From Ophthalmolycus amberensis (taxonomy: Eukaryota > Chordata > Actinopteri > Perciformes > Zoarcidae): a DNA stretch of 64,000 bases. The position numbers were made by a program, and so were the translations under genes. The stretch lies in NCBI GenBank assembly GCA_024529925.1, contig JAFEUB010000909.1, positions 425,001 to 489,000 of the forward strand, given 5' to 3'. The notes beneath the pieces are model-generated. The model was given only the letters and a program-made list of their open reading frames with translations. It ran no database searches and was not told the DNA's origin. Positions 1 through 13,193 of this stretch are shown piece after piece (positions within the stretch are counted from its first letter, which is position 1; each line of letters starts with the position of its first letter).

Positions 1-1164
<1,164 letters not shown>

Positions 1165-1326
1165 CTAGAAAACCATACAGTGTTAACAGGCAACAACCCG
1201 AGCCACTTGATTAATAAAGGAGGATAAACAAGAGGGATAAAGTGTACAAAACATACACACTCACTTCACAAAATCCATATCAAGGTGTTTTTGGCTATGA
1301 AAGAAAAACATGATGATCTGATTCAC

Positions 1327-1362
1327 CTTGAAGTAGATCCAACTGAACCCTGGATATTCTCG
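1327..1362 (-). CDS. trpm3: trpm3 36-nt microexon (REYPGFSWIYFK)
   Basis: This 36-nt cassette exon is phase 0 at both ends, with acceptor cttccaag|CGAGAA and donor TTCAAG|gtgaat. It encodes REYPGFSWIYFK. Mammalian TRPM3 splice variants carry REYPGFGWIYFK at exactly this place, between DVKK and GNLPPDYR, so the exon is conserved with one G-to-S change. It is too short to be noticed as an open reading frame. Inclusion adds 12 residues without changing the frame. It sits only 162 bp from the following exon, which may help regulate its inclusion. Confidence 0.93.
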
Positions 1363-4300
1363 CTTGGAAGGAACACACAATGTCAGTGAGCAAGAGCAGG
1401 GGAAATGAGACACACGGAAACTCTCAGGCAAGATCTCTCTTCCAGCCTCTTTAATAAATTGTCATCTCAACCAGACTGTGGTTCAGTTTATGTTTATTCT
1501 TTAAAACCATTTGTATCCTGGTTTGAATCTAGAAATCTGGAGCTATTCCTCCAGTCTTGTGATTGGTTCAACCAAAAACTGGTTACAGTCTGAGGTGTGG
1601 TATTATTCCTGAAAGCTCTCTTGAACATGAATCAGTGAAGCACCAAGCTGTAACTTGTTCTCTTACAGGGGAGTAGAAAGTGAGAGGAGAATCAAAACTC
1701 AGGTGCAATTTGATTCATCGAGAAAATACAAAGACAATTAAAAAGGGCGTAAAAAAACCAATGCTTTGTTATAATTGCATTTAGGGAAATAATGAGATCT
1801 TCTCAGTGAGGTTCAATGCAGTCTTGAAGAAATGAAAAGAAAGAGAGAGTGGTTATGTCTCATTAGCCTGGAAAGACAGACAGCTATTAACGCTGCAAGC
1901 TAGAATCATTATTGAAATAGAAGCTCTTTCACGTCAGGACAATAACTATCTCAACTCTCGCGGCTCCTCCTTGTGCCCTCAACATCAACCCCCGATGCTG
2001 CAGTCATTATTCTGACCCCCACTGTTCCTTTGAGATACACCAATTACCTTACATATCGTTGCACCTCTCTCGCTACCTCCACTACTCTCCAATCAGATGT
2101 GAGAGATGTAAAGCCTGGCAAAGCCCTGTAGGCCATCTGATACACTTTGAAGTAAGGGAGCCCCAGACACTGTTTGTCTTCTCATACATCCGTGGTTCAA
2201 AGTGAACACAAAGCTTCACCTCCTCACACTCATATATATATATATAGTTCAAAAGCACTAGTCTGCGGTCAGCCAAGCCCTCTTTAATTCCCCGTGGTAG
2301 TGAAGCTCAAGCTGATAACGGTTTGTTTACACCTTGTGCGAGTACACACTGAGAGCTTAGAGCGCTGCTGTTTTTAATTCTGCAGTGCAGTTAAGTTCAA
2401 GTTGCTCTCCTGAAAAGTTCTCTGCAACATAGCCACTGCATTAACGGCCAGTACTTAAAGGTGCTCAATACGGAATTCAGACAGTATAATTGCCTCCACG
2501 TGTCTCTCAACATGGAGACAACTGAGCTGGCAGCTAGCAGCTAACCAGTGAATACAACAGAACGTCTCACATGCACTAAAAGCACACACAAGCATGGCCT
2601 GTCTATGAAACTCAGATTACAACACACAGAGGGAGAGTGACTTCATTCGTTCCTCAGGTAGACAATACTCCACAATATTTTTTACATTGCAAATAGTTTT
2701 TGCTGCTATTTCTGAATATCAAATTTAGCGCCTGTCTTTTTGCCAAACGTACCGAAATCTCACCAGATTATCACAAGAATGTTCCAATAAAATGTATAAT
2801 GCAATATAAATGAAGTTAGTGCTCCCATGCATCAATCGTTCAGGCCCATTTCTACTTTCAATTAGCAAAGAGAGCTAAGAAGAACAACCACCTGTTACAT
2901 TCAGAGTTTCACCTAATATCCTGAGACACAAAGTGTATTGCTACCAACCTTTGTCCACAAAACTGCATTGTTCATTTACTCCGTAGGAAAACCAATTCCT
3001 GCTTTGGCAGCTTTAGTCTACAAGCCAATCTCTGTGATTTTCTGTTTTCTGACTCAGCTTTCACACAATCTAATGAATGAACTAGATTAAACCTGAGAGC
3101 GGCCTTCGCCGGACCGTACAGCTGTTATTAGCACATCTGCATTCGAATCAAAACACTACCTGTGAAGAGTATGACAAAACAATCCACAGAGAAGAATGAG
3201 AAAGAAAACAGCGATGACATGGTGACTCAATCCGAGAGACGGCAGTTCAATCTCATTAGCATCATACTATGAAACAACAACGCGACACAAACACTCAGCT
3301 ACACTACGCCAACTACACACAGCTCTGCAAAAAAGACGAGGATGTTATGCCATGCACTACGCGGTGTGTGTGTGTGTGTGGGTGTGTGTGTGAGTGTTTT
3401 GCCTGTGTGCAATGCAACGTTGTGGGAGAATATTAACTGCATATTTTCTCTGCACCAACATGAGATCAGAGTTGTGTTTAAAGACAGAAAAGAGGTAAAG
3501 AAGGAGTGATTACAACATCAAGCCTCTTCAGCGACTCCCAGAGGAGCATGCGGTGTCACTGTAATCAGTAACATTTTAATTAATGAACATATTTAAATGC
3601 TAATGGTGGTGTTGCTGACCTCTCAATCATCTCTCAATCATCTCTCAACAGCGGGGTCAATCCTAATTGGCATGCAGACATGTGCTGAATTTAAAGTTCT
3701 TGGTTTCTGCATTTTATTGCAGTAATCATCAAGATGCTATGAGAGATGTGCAGCAAAAAACAATGTAACACTTAAAGTGTTTTGGCTTAAGTGCAGCCAA
3801 AACCTATACATAGAGAGAGGATTCCACCATTTCAGCGTCTTATACATGTAAAATACACAGTCCTGATGAAAAATAACATCTATGCTATGTAAGGGAATGT
3901 GCAATACCACTATTCAAAGAATCAGATGATACTGCATGCTAAAGGAACACACTTAATACTGTTTTTTATTAAAACAAATAAAAACAGAGATTAATAAATT
4001 GTGTCTACTGAGTTCTTCCTTCTCAGCCTCACAGCTGTTCCACTGCGGCCTCAAGTTTGCTCAAACTTAAGCTCTGTGGATAAAGCAGTTTTTAATACAT
4101 GTAGTGTTTGTCTACCATGATAGTGTGCGCCTTAGAGAAAGCACAGAGTAAATTGCTGAAAAGTCATGAGAGGGATGAGAGTCGTGCATAGCTCTACACA
4201 GCCACTGCAGCCCGCAACTCCAGCTGAAAGAGAAATGCTGACCTCTATTTGCAGTATCAGCAGCTAGGGCTACCAAAATGTAGACACACTAATTGATGCA

Positions 4301-4424
4301 ACACACAAAAAGCAACTACTATGTAGTCAAATGTGTCTTCTTTAATACACACATTCAAGCCAACATTCCCATACAGTGTGCCTGAACAGCCACAGAGCTA
4401 AAGGGGCAGCGGTGATGGTCTTAC
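1363..4424 (-). other. trpm3: trpm3 intron, 3.06 kb
   Basis: This intron lies between the RHGPSN exon and the microexon. It holds a short interrupted GT repeat (3363-3396), a small ATATATAT run near 2232-2245, and three copies of a roughly 11-bp unit reading about ATCTCTCAATC at 3627-3652. I see no coding or mobile element. Confidence 0.7.
3363..3396. repeat. GT microsatellite
   Basis: An imperfect GT repeat, interrupted by a GG and an AG step, in the 3.06-kb trpm3 intron. Confidence 0.9.
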
Positions 4425-4475
4425 CTTTTTGACATCTCTGACGAGGTGGTACAGCGTGTTGGACGGTCCATGTCT
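4425..4475 (-). CDS. trpm3: trpm3 exon, RHGPSNTLYHLVRDVKK (51 nt)
   Basis: This is a 51-nt exon, phase 0-0, with acceptor cgacag|AGACAT and donor AAAAAG|gtaaga, encoding the 17 residues RHGPSNTLYHLVRDVKK. The motif is conserved across TRPM1, 3, 6 and 7. In mammalian TRPM3 a short alternatively skipped stretch in this area has been described as indispensable for channel function (ICF). This exon is the likely counterpart, but that assignment is from memory. Skipping it would keep the frame. Confidence 0.95.
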
Positions 4476-4696
4476 CTGTCGAAAAACAAACAAACACAAC
4501 ACATAAGTATATTATTACCATCACCGACAGTTCCTTCGGACAAAACTGACCCTGCCAGCTATATTGTTCAAAACCAGCACCATGTTTTTTTGTTTTTTTT
4601 GCATAAGTAACCTTTAAGTCAATATTTTAGTCTGACACTGCTCCCTGGTGTGTTGCTAAAAGATAACACAACCATTGAATGTGCATTTTTTATTAC

Positions 4697-4831
4697 CGTG
4701 TTGTAGAGCTCCTCCAGTCTGGAAAGCGTGAGGAAACGGTGCATGCTGACTCCATTTTCAATCAGCAGCTTGACAAAGTCCACTCTGTCCAGAACTAAGG
4801 CATCCAGCATCGCCTGCTCCAGGGAACCGAC
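4697..4831 (-). CDS. trpm3: trpm3 exon, VGSLEQAMLDALVLDRVDF
   Basis: This is a 135-nt exon, phase 0 at both ends, with acceptor cttag|GTCGGT and donor AACACG|gtaata. It encodes VGSLEQAMLDALVLDRVDFV, KLLIENGVSMHRFLTLSRLE and ELYNT. It is an ankyrin-like helical repeat segment of MHR3 (DFVKLLIENGV resembles an ankyrin helix pair). It is the first of four consecutive exons that are multiples of three and phase 0-0. Confidence 0.97.
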
Positions 4832-5151
4832 CTAAGACACATGGGATGGAGAATACGTATGCTGACACCACCACACACAGCACGCACATTGTATACCACT
4901 GATACAAGAGAACTGCAGTGGAAATGAATAAAGATTGACCACCATCACTCACTTAAACTACAAAATGATTATTATTATAGGATTTCACAAAACATGTGAG
5001 TGGAGCCACACTTCATTATTTTATTTCTCTTCCATCGACCAAACATCCAAAATAGAGTTAAAATAAACTTAAGACTCAAATTAAACATTTAAACAACATT
5101 TCTGCTGCAGTACGTTTATTGTCATTTATATTGTTTATGGTTCTTTCTTAC

Positions 5152-5252
5152 AGGCCACTGCTGTCCGTAGATGAAGATTTGACCGCGGGCGATGTCCACT
5201 CTGTTCCAAGCCAGAGCCAAACTCAGCTGGTCAGGAGCTGAAGCGTTGGCAC
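5152..5252 (-). CDS. trpm3: trpm3 exon, ANASAPDQLSLALAWNR
   Basis: This is a 101-nt exon with acceptor tcttag|GTGCCA and donor TGGCCT|gtaaga. Two bases complete Gly; then come ANASAPDQLSLALAWNRVDI and ARGQIFIYGQQWP. These are MHR3 helices, whose ALAWNRVDIAR motif is shared by TRPM1, 3, 6 and 7. Gly replaces the Ser of ARSQIFI in mammals. The intron to the next exon is only 320 bp. Confidence 0.96.
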
Positions 5253-5361
5253 CTAAGAGAGGATACAAGTGTGTTGAGAGACAATGTCGTGTTTTTGGTA
5301 AACAAGGTTGCTTAAATATGAGATATCTGATGGTGGTTGAGCTGCAGCCTCTTCACTTGTG

Positions 5362-5397
5362 TAGAGTGACTTCAGACTTTGACCTGAAGTCACTCTA
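5362..5397. repeat. Perfect inverted repeat, 14-bp arms
   Basis: TAGAGTGACTTCAG at 5362-5375 is the exact reverse complement of CTGAAGTCACTCTA at 5384-5397, leaving an 8-nt loop. There is no T-tract or known context. It may be a small hairpin or a remnant of a foldback element. Confidence 0.85.
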
Positions 5398-6224
5398 AAT
5401 CAGAGAGCAGAATAACTGCAACATTCTGCAGCATGACCAAACACAAGAGGATCCTACAATCACTTTTAATTAATAACTGTGAGTATCTAACTCAAGAGAT
5501 CTCACCCAGAAAATGTGTAAATGCATCTGGCATGCCCATAACAACATCACTCCGTGACTAACTTAATCAACACATTTAACGGCACACGCCGACTAGTCTG
5601 CCACTAAAGCCTCGTTGTGTACACACAGGCGTATGCGACCGTAGTGTCGATTGTTTATGGCCCAGCGTTCGCTTTTTACTTCTGCCGATTGCATTTGCGT
5701 TTAAAAAATGATCGGCGTTCATTTGTAAACAAAACGGGTAAATATCATAAACTTGTGTTTGCCACAAATCTTATTTTCTACAATAATCTGAAAGCCAATG
5801 GAAAAATCCCATGTTGACCTTTGGGATTGGCCTACAAAAATCATCCCTGCAGCACTCTATAGCGACATGACTCACAGTAGATTCATCACACTTTTCCCAA
5901 GCAGCTAAAAACATCAACAAAACATCTTCAGTTTCTTCAGCTGGTAATCGAACAATAGTTCAGCATGGTAAGAAATATACTCCTAAATCTTGATCCAAAC
6001 ACGGTTCTCAGCAGTGGTGCTCTGGAAGTCTCTATTTCTCTCTCAGTAGTGGAACTCCCTGTGCACATCCCTTGGCAAGGCGTCCATGCTCGCCAAGGTA
6101 GCGACAACCCAATTTGTTCAGGTCCTATGCCCTGACAAATGAGCTATCCTGACCCTAACTACATAAGGTCAATGCTTTACCTTAACCAATACTCTCTGCC
6201 TCAACCAGCTACGCATTTACCCAT

Positions 6225-6645
6225 TTACATTAACTAACGAGCAGGCTGGCTAGCAAGGCATTCATGTCTTATTTTTAACTCTGCGGAAAAGCTTGCGCAG
6301 AGCTTCTGCAGAGCTGCAGAGGTTGGTTTTCTGAGCTCGCAGAGAGCTGCAGGGACGCGCCGTGGACCTCCTGAAAACTGTGACTGAGGCGTCAGGAACA
6401 CGCAGAGCGCATAGACACATGGCCGCAGGAGTATCAACCAGACATGCAGATCATGATGCAGCCTCATCGCGTGATCTAAACGTGTAGAGGGGAGGATGGG
6501 AATACCAGAAAGTCTCACAGTGACATGACTGAGAACATTTTAAACCAAATCCAATCTGAATTTAAGACAATTTAATACTTTTTCAGGCCTTTTATTAGTA
6601 GATGTGTATTCATTAAGACATTTTAAGGATCTGCTTACCAGCCTG
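6225..6645. mobile_element. Probable decayed DNA-transposon fragment
   Basis: A GC- and CpG-richer block (6240-6490) runs into AATTTAAGACAATTTAATAC and a second TAAGACATTTTAAGG. Such TTTAAGAC-type stretches recur in ends of fish hAT-like elements. No terminal repeats or target duplication could be fixed, so family and limits are uncertain. Confidence 0.35.
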
Positions 6646-8829
6646 CCAACCAGACAAAAGTCTTGGATGGCATTGCTGAAAGAAGGCATTCTTCATCTTT
6701 TTCTCTCATCTTCACTTTTCTCATCACTGTAATAGCTTTGCTGCATGTCATTGCTGTTTGGTAAAGGACATATTGTCGGATGTACATCTGTTTACATTCT
6801 CACAATGCAGGGCTGGTTTGTTTGTTGAGCGTTTTTCTTTAAAATGGTACGTGTTAACCTGCAATTATTTCTGCACACATCTTCAGTTGTATTCAAACAC
6901 CCTGCAAACTGTAAGACAATTATTATGATGGGGTTTATGATCATCTTAGCCCGGAAAAACACCTGTGAGATACGGCCCTATTATGTCCAGTAATATCTCC
7001 TACTTTAGGTACAGTATGTCTTAAAGGAGCATATACAACAGTGATATGTCTCAAACACTTCATCCAACAGACAAAAAACTAAGAGACAGCATATAAGAGA
7101 CAGAGGAGGACAATAAAACCAAACCTCTCTTTTCAGAACTGATTAGAGCTGTATGCTCCGATGTAAAATAGCTTCACTGTAAAATGCTATTGAATATGCT
7201 GCAATAAAGTACTGTTTTCTATCTTAGTGGCACTTAACCATGATCGAACAGAAGCACAGTCTGCTGTTCACATTAATAATTTACCTGCACACCGGGAGGA
7301 GTTAACCAAAATGAGAAAGATGAGGCAATAATTCATCCCGGCCTTTAGAGAAATCCCCTGTTATATAAAGTATAATAATAATCCCTTGTGTTTAGGCCAG
7401 TCTGTGTAATTTTTAATAAGCGCAGCAGTATCATGACTTTACACCATGCTCTCTCCATCTTAAAGCACTGCACAGCATTACTGGAGCTTAATTGTGTGAG
7501 TTCAGACAGAGCCCTGCTAATAAGATCCAGAGCCTACTAATAAGAGCTTTCGTGGAGATAACTGTATGTGTAAAGGCAGGGTGGCCTTGCTTTATTAAAG
7601 GCTTGTGGGTTCACTCAGTCTGCCTACAGGGAGGTTGAACTGTAGCCAACTGACTTTATGGACCCAATCGTCAAGATATTGAGTACTTCAGGCAGCGGAC
7701 CATCAAATACTCTAAACTCCCCTCTGTCACACCATGTGTCTTTTGCTGCCACTTCTCTAAATCTCTCTCTCTCTCACACACAGGCTCACACACTCACTCC
7801 TTTTATTTTTTTCTTCTGCTCCTGCTCTGTTCTCCCCTCGCCGTGTATTCCTGACTGTGCTGGGCCTTGTTGAGCTGCAGGCAATAGCTTAGTTCTTCAG
7901 CGAAGGAGTCTAATCCAGTGTTTTAAAAAGCTCTTGGGCAGGATGTGACTGTTTTCATTTTACACTAAAAGCCTTAACGCGTCTCATTCACTCACTCAGA
8001 TGCAGAATGAGACTTGCATGTAAAATGACCCTCATGTTGTTTACCATAAAGCCCTCCCCCCTGCATTTCTATCTCATCCTTTCACTTCTATGATCTCCTC
8101 CTTTTCATTTCCTTTTTCCTATTTTGCCTTTTCCTTCTTCGATTTCAATTTGTCCCTGCACTCATTCATCTACATGCCATTCCTATCACAATGTAAAATG
8201 AAATGAATAGAAAGGGGATACAAAAAAGTGAACAGAAATGAAAGATGGAAACAGATGGAGTTGATAAAATACATGAAACATAGAGGAAGTAATCGGGCTA
8301 TAGAGAGCAAGTGTCTGAGATGAAGATCAGGGAGTGATGCATGGGCCACAGAAATAATACATCTTGACTGCTACACGTAAAACATGTTTCTCTATCACTC
8401 TCTCTCTCTCCAATCTTGTTAAGTCTCTGTGGAATGAAATGTTCCTCTGATAGTCAATCAAGTACATGTGCATGTGTACCTCATGTGTTCACATGTATAG
8501 GTGTGTGTTTGAGAGAAGGCATGCCTGCAAACTCCAGCGGGCGGCGTGAGCGTCATATTCCTTGAAAAGAGCAACCGTGATCAATATAAGCTACTGCAAA
8601 ATCAATCGAAAGTATCGAGTGTGTGTGTGTGTAGAGGGGTTGGGGCATGGGAAACTTTGAAGTGGGAAATAGGGTAGAGGATGAGGTGGTTGGGTTTAAT
8701 TGCTATGTTTGCACTTGAGGAATTTTCAATTTTGTAACTCAATTTGGTCAAAGTCCTTGCCTTTATTACTTAACAATTAGTTGCAGTGTAATAACTGCAG
8801 CGACTGTTAGCTGTCTAGCTCTCTCTATA

Positions 8830-9047
8830 TCTTACGATGTCATACTTTAGTGCTGTGCTGCTGTTACTTTGCTGATTCATTATTTTATGTGTTGCAGTGT
8901 GACATGTGGAGGAGGAAACCAAGCTAGATATACGCCTATAAATCACTTTTTGCTTGTGTGCAACAATCGTAATGCCTTTTGACGGCTGTGTACAACATTA
9001 CTTGTCTACTGCGTGCATAGATAATAAACTTGAACTTTGGGACGCTG
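8830..9047 (+). mobile_element. Possible LINE/SINE 3' tail
   Basis: The segment ends with GATAATAAACTTGAACTTTG, very like the ATAAACTTGAACTTGAA 3' ends of some fish non-LTR elements. No coding remnant is readable. The 5' limit is a guess. Confidence 0.3.
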
Positions 9048-10018
9048 GCCACACTGGAAGCATTAATGTATAATAGCATATATTACGTCGTGTGTCTCAT
9101 TCAAAAGTGATTGTTGACCTCGAGGGAAATTAATTTGATAAATGGAAATTACATTGAAAGATATACTTCAAAAGAGATTCAAAGACACAATACATTTCAT
9201 TAATTCATTGGCGATGGTAAGTGTCTTCCTGTAATTATTTGTCTCTGGCCACATAGTTAATGAGCAGCTGTGTTCATACTCATTGATTATTCTGCAGGTG
9301 TTGTATTATATTATATATTGTAAATTGGGCATATATTAGCATAAAATGTAGGAGATCTGAACTCATTGCAAGCTTATCTGCAATAGCTTTAATTGCTGGT
9401 AGGCCACGAGAGCCACAACCGCCTCACATTTAAAGGAATACGTTGATATTTTGTGAAATACACTTCTTGCTAAGAGTTAGACAAGAAGATGGCTGTACAA
9501 TAAATATGTAGCTAAAACCAGCAAAGTCGTCCAAAAAGCACCGCTAAAACTCTCGAATTAAATTTATATCTTGTTTAATCCAAGCCAGTGAATACTGGAT
9601 TTACAGTATATTGGGCAGGCATTGATAAGAGGACCCCATTCTCTTTCTCCTAAAACTGTAAGAAAGCAATTGTTTAATAAGCTAATGTAACATAAAGACT
9701 TAATGCTGCAAGTTGGCTTTCGAGTCTTCCTGCCACGCAATGATCAAAAATTGCTTAATGGAGCTTTAAAAGGGAAAAAATAAGGATAGATGTTTATGTT
9801 TTATTCCTAAGCTATGAACTGCAACAGTAAAAACATACTTTGTGTGCCTCGAACATGCACCCAAACTGGGAGAGTGAGAGGAATGCTTTCTGAAACAATA
9901 TCATCCCCCATTTATGTACAGAAGCTTCCAAACAACAACATCACTGGAGGGAGACAGAAGCCGTTTACAGTATTGTACATTCTCGCTCCAGCACACGCAC
10001 ATGAATGCACACACCCAC

Positions 10019-10091
10019 CTTTTAGTAATGCTGTGAGGATGGCAAGGTCAATGTCCTGATGACCATCCGACCCCATCCGGAAAACTGTTAT
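10019..10091 (-). CDS. trpm3: trpm3 exon, ITVFRMGSDGHQDID
   Basis: This is a 73-nt exon with acceptor tctcag|ATAACA and donor AAAAG|gtgggt. It encodes ITVFRMGSDGHQDIDLAILT, ALLK and one base of Gly. The sequence runs into the conserved TRPM motif DIDLAILTALLKG at the beginning of the helical MHR3 region. D replaces the mammalian E in MGSEG. It is isolated between introns of 9.0 kb and 4.8 kb. Confidence 0.96.
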
Positions 10092-11818
10092 CTGAGAGAC
10101 AACGAGAGAAAGAGACAGACGCAGAGAGAACGAGTGAGAAAAAGGTGCATTAATTCTACACCAAGCCAAAGTGTTTGAAAGCTAACTCTATTACTTCTAT
10201 TGATGTTTGATTGAATGCATCGAGGCTTATAGCATACAAAACTAAGTCACTTCTTGAGAGAGAGCGCTCTTATTTGCTGGATTAAACGTCTTCACTAAAA
10301 AATACTGCGGTGCAGGAGCAGGAGAGGGGTATTGTATGGCTCTGATGTAATGTACTGTATCTCCTCTCCAGCCTCTCTTCTCTTCTTGTCGGGAGGGAAT
10401 GAAGGGATTCACTGAGAAGGCAACCGAGGGGAACGAGAGTAAAAACATAACAAAGAGAGAGCTCAAATGAAATGTAACCTAATGCTCTCCATTACCAAAG
10501 ATCATTTTGCTCTTTTTCTTTTTCCGTGTCAAACTTTTTTTGGATAAGGCTTTCAGAAAAATATTTTCCACTCTGGCCACTTGAAGCTTTCGTCTGTGTA
10601 GTCCGACATGTCCTTTAGCTGCATTTTGTATATCCTGCATGAGATTAACTAATGGCGCGATGGATGAAAGCCAAAGTCTGCTGCGAGGGAAATCTGAGAA
10701 ATGGGGCCGCTTTTCTGGATTTTTTTGTTTCTGTAAAAATATAGCATGCGCGTGTACACCCGTGTGCATGTGTGTGGGAATACATGCTGGTATGTGTGCA
10801 TGCGTGAAGGGCACCTTGTGGATGTCGTCAACGAGAAAATGCGTGTTCTGAATGCCTGATGAGCTATTCCTCTAATCCCTCCCTCCACCCATCCATCTCC
10901 TCCCACCTCCCTCTCTTCCCTGCAGTCCATCTCCCTTCCCATCTCGCCCCTCTAAATGGCTTCATTTCGTGGAGCTCTGGGAATCTGCGGGCTTTGCTGC
11001 TGCTTTCCCTTGGGCAATGTTGTGGGGCTAACCCTCTTTCTCCCTCTATCTCCCTCTCTATTCACGCAACCTAAATGCACAACAGTAATTCAATTTACAT
11101 CGATGATTTACAGTATCTTTTACATCAGCTCATTCATCATTTGTACACCACATGCTGATGACATGTTGGCTCCTCCCTGAGAGACAAATGAGTGTGGCAT
11201 CATCAAACGCAAGGGCAGATAACCTTGGGCACAAGCTAGCTCGACCAACGGCACACTACAAAAAAAGTGTGCAAGAGAGTTGGAAATGTGGAAGTGCCCT
11301 CTCATCTGCATGCCAAATTACCTCTTACAGAGGTACCCCCCACCTGCAGTCTGCAAAGACCCGCCCCACTCTGCCTCGATCGGCTAGTACTCGTTGCTTT
11401 CTTCACAGAATTTGTTAAGCTTATTGCTGGTGAACAAGATCGGTGGAAGTTTCAATCCAATAGGGGGAGCATCTAAGTGTGTGTGCGCGTATGTGTGTGT
11501 GTGACGGTCACTATCGGCCTGTGTAATCAAAGGGGCTTTCTCCAGGCGAAATAGGAGTGCAATGGGATGTGAAGGTATCGATTGAGGATTTCATGAGCGG
11601 GGACACCAATGAGTCGCTGGTGCAGTGTGCAATGTGTTCATGTGCTTCTTTGAGTTAAGTTATATTGTGTGTGCGTGTAGTTGTTTTTGAATGCTGCAGC
11701 CAGTGGCTGGATTATTATTTGCTAGAATGCATCTTTCGCCTTCACTCTAATGGATGTTAACAACACATTTAGGGAGCCATCTGCTGAACACACATGCAAT
11801 ACTGTGCTCTAACCAAGT

Positions 11819-11868
11819 GTGTGTGTTTAAAACAGTGTGTTTAAGACAGTGTGTTTAAGACAGTGTGA
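11819..11868. repeat. Tandem repeat, GTGTGTTTAAGACA unit, 3 copies
   Basis: GTGTGTTTAAAACA is followed by two copies of GTGTGTTTAAGACA, a small minisatellite in the 8.96-kb intron. Confidence 0.8.
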
Positions 11869-12062
11869 TTTGTTGTGTGTGTGCTCTTATGTAGTGAGTG
11901 TAAATTGACTGCAAAGCTGTGACTTTCTGACAATATCAGTGTAAGAAATAACCATCCATCATTTTTAAGGGTGCTCATGAGTGAGCCTAATTTCACCTAA
12001 TCAGTACAGACTCCTGTCCTAGCCACTTGTTCATTATACCCTGTAGTTATTGGACAGTTCCC

Positions 12063-12064
<2 letters not shown>

Positions 12065-12120
<56 letters not shown>
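12065..12120. repeat. AC microsatellite, 28 units
   Basis: An uninterrupted AC dinucleotide run of 56 bp; likely polymorphic. Confidence 0.97.
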
Positions 12121-12122
<2 letters not shown>

Positions 12123-13161
12123 CTCGTGGCTTCCAAAAGATGGATCACAGTGTGATAGAAGAAAGATGATGATTATTGAAGACATTTGGCATTGTTTCTA
12201 TTCTCCCCTCCCTCTCCAGGCTTTATCTCCACTCCCTTTCTTCCATCTATTCTCTTTCTGCCCCCCACCTACTACAACTAGTCTGACATCATCCTCCCAC
12301 TGGCATGCCTACCACCCCAACTCCCCCCCCCCCTCCCACATTTGCCTGCTTCCTCCCTTTCCTCTTCCTCCGATCACACCTCCAAGGTGACCCTGTGGAT
12401 ATATGCTACCTGTTATCACAAAGGCTCTACAATACAGAGGCTGAGCAACACAGCCGCTATGACAACGCAAGGTTGTGAATTTAATCTCAACGATCACACG
12501 GGTTCAATAAGTGTGTGCACAAGGCAAACAGTCGGCCTCTCCCTCATCTGCTTTCATCCTTTTGTACAAGCAAAGGTGCTCTCGAGTACTTACTGTGAGC
12601 AAACAAGTTTATTGAAAGGGTAGACACAGCTTCGTCGTATTTTTGTACTAACCGCATAAACTCACCCATCCATTGTTTATTACATTTTCCATGTGTTTGG
12701 TCAAAACTGTATTCTAACATATTTTAACATTCTGAATTTTGGCACTGACTGGTGTCTGTCGCACTCCATCCCTCTGTTGACAAGAATAGAGGAGAGAGGA
12801 AAAGACCGGGAACGATAAGTAGAGGGAGAAAAGTGGAGGCAGGGATCAGGAAGAAAGACGCGAGGCAGCAGGAAAGAAAAAGCTTGTGTCACGCAACGGA
12901 CACAGATGGAAGGAGATTCGATGTTGACAAATTCAAACGGATATAAGAAATGAAAAAGGAAGAGGCAGTGCAATCTTTCTCAGTGTGACTGGGATCTGTT
13001 GGAGGATTCCCACATCTTCAGAGATGCTAAGCTACGAGCTTAGAAGAGGATCACAAAGCTGCTCTTCACGCTACAGTGAGCCAAGCTGATTGGAAAACAT
13101 TCATCTTCATTTAACAGGCAAAGACCCTGCTCGTGCTGCTACATGTACATACTGTACAAGA

Positions 13162-13193
13162 CCCCCCCCCCACACACACACACACACACACAC
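13162..13193. repeat. Poly-C plus CA microsatellite
   Basis: About ten C followed by about eleven CA units. Confidence 0.9.

Larger units (their letters stand above)
5253..10018 (-). other. trpm3: trpm3 intron, 4.77 kb
   Basis: This intron lies between the ITVFRM and ANASAP exons. It holds a 14-bp-arm hairpin (5362-5397), a GC-richer block followed by TTTAAGACA-type repeats (about 6225-6640) that looks like an old DNA transposon, and a LINE-like tail ending near 9047. I see nothing else. Confidence 0.7.
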
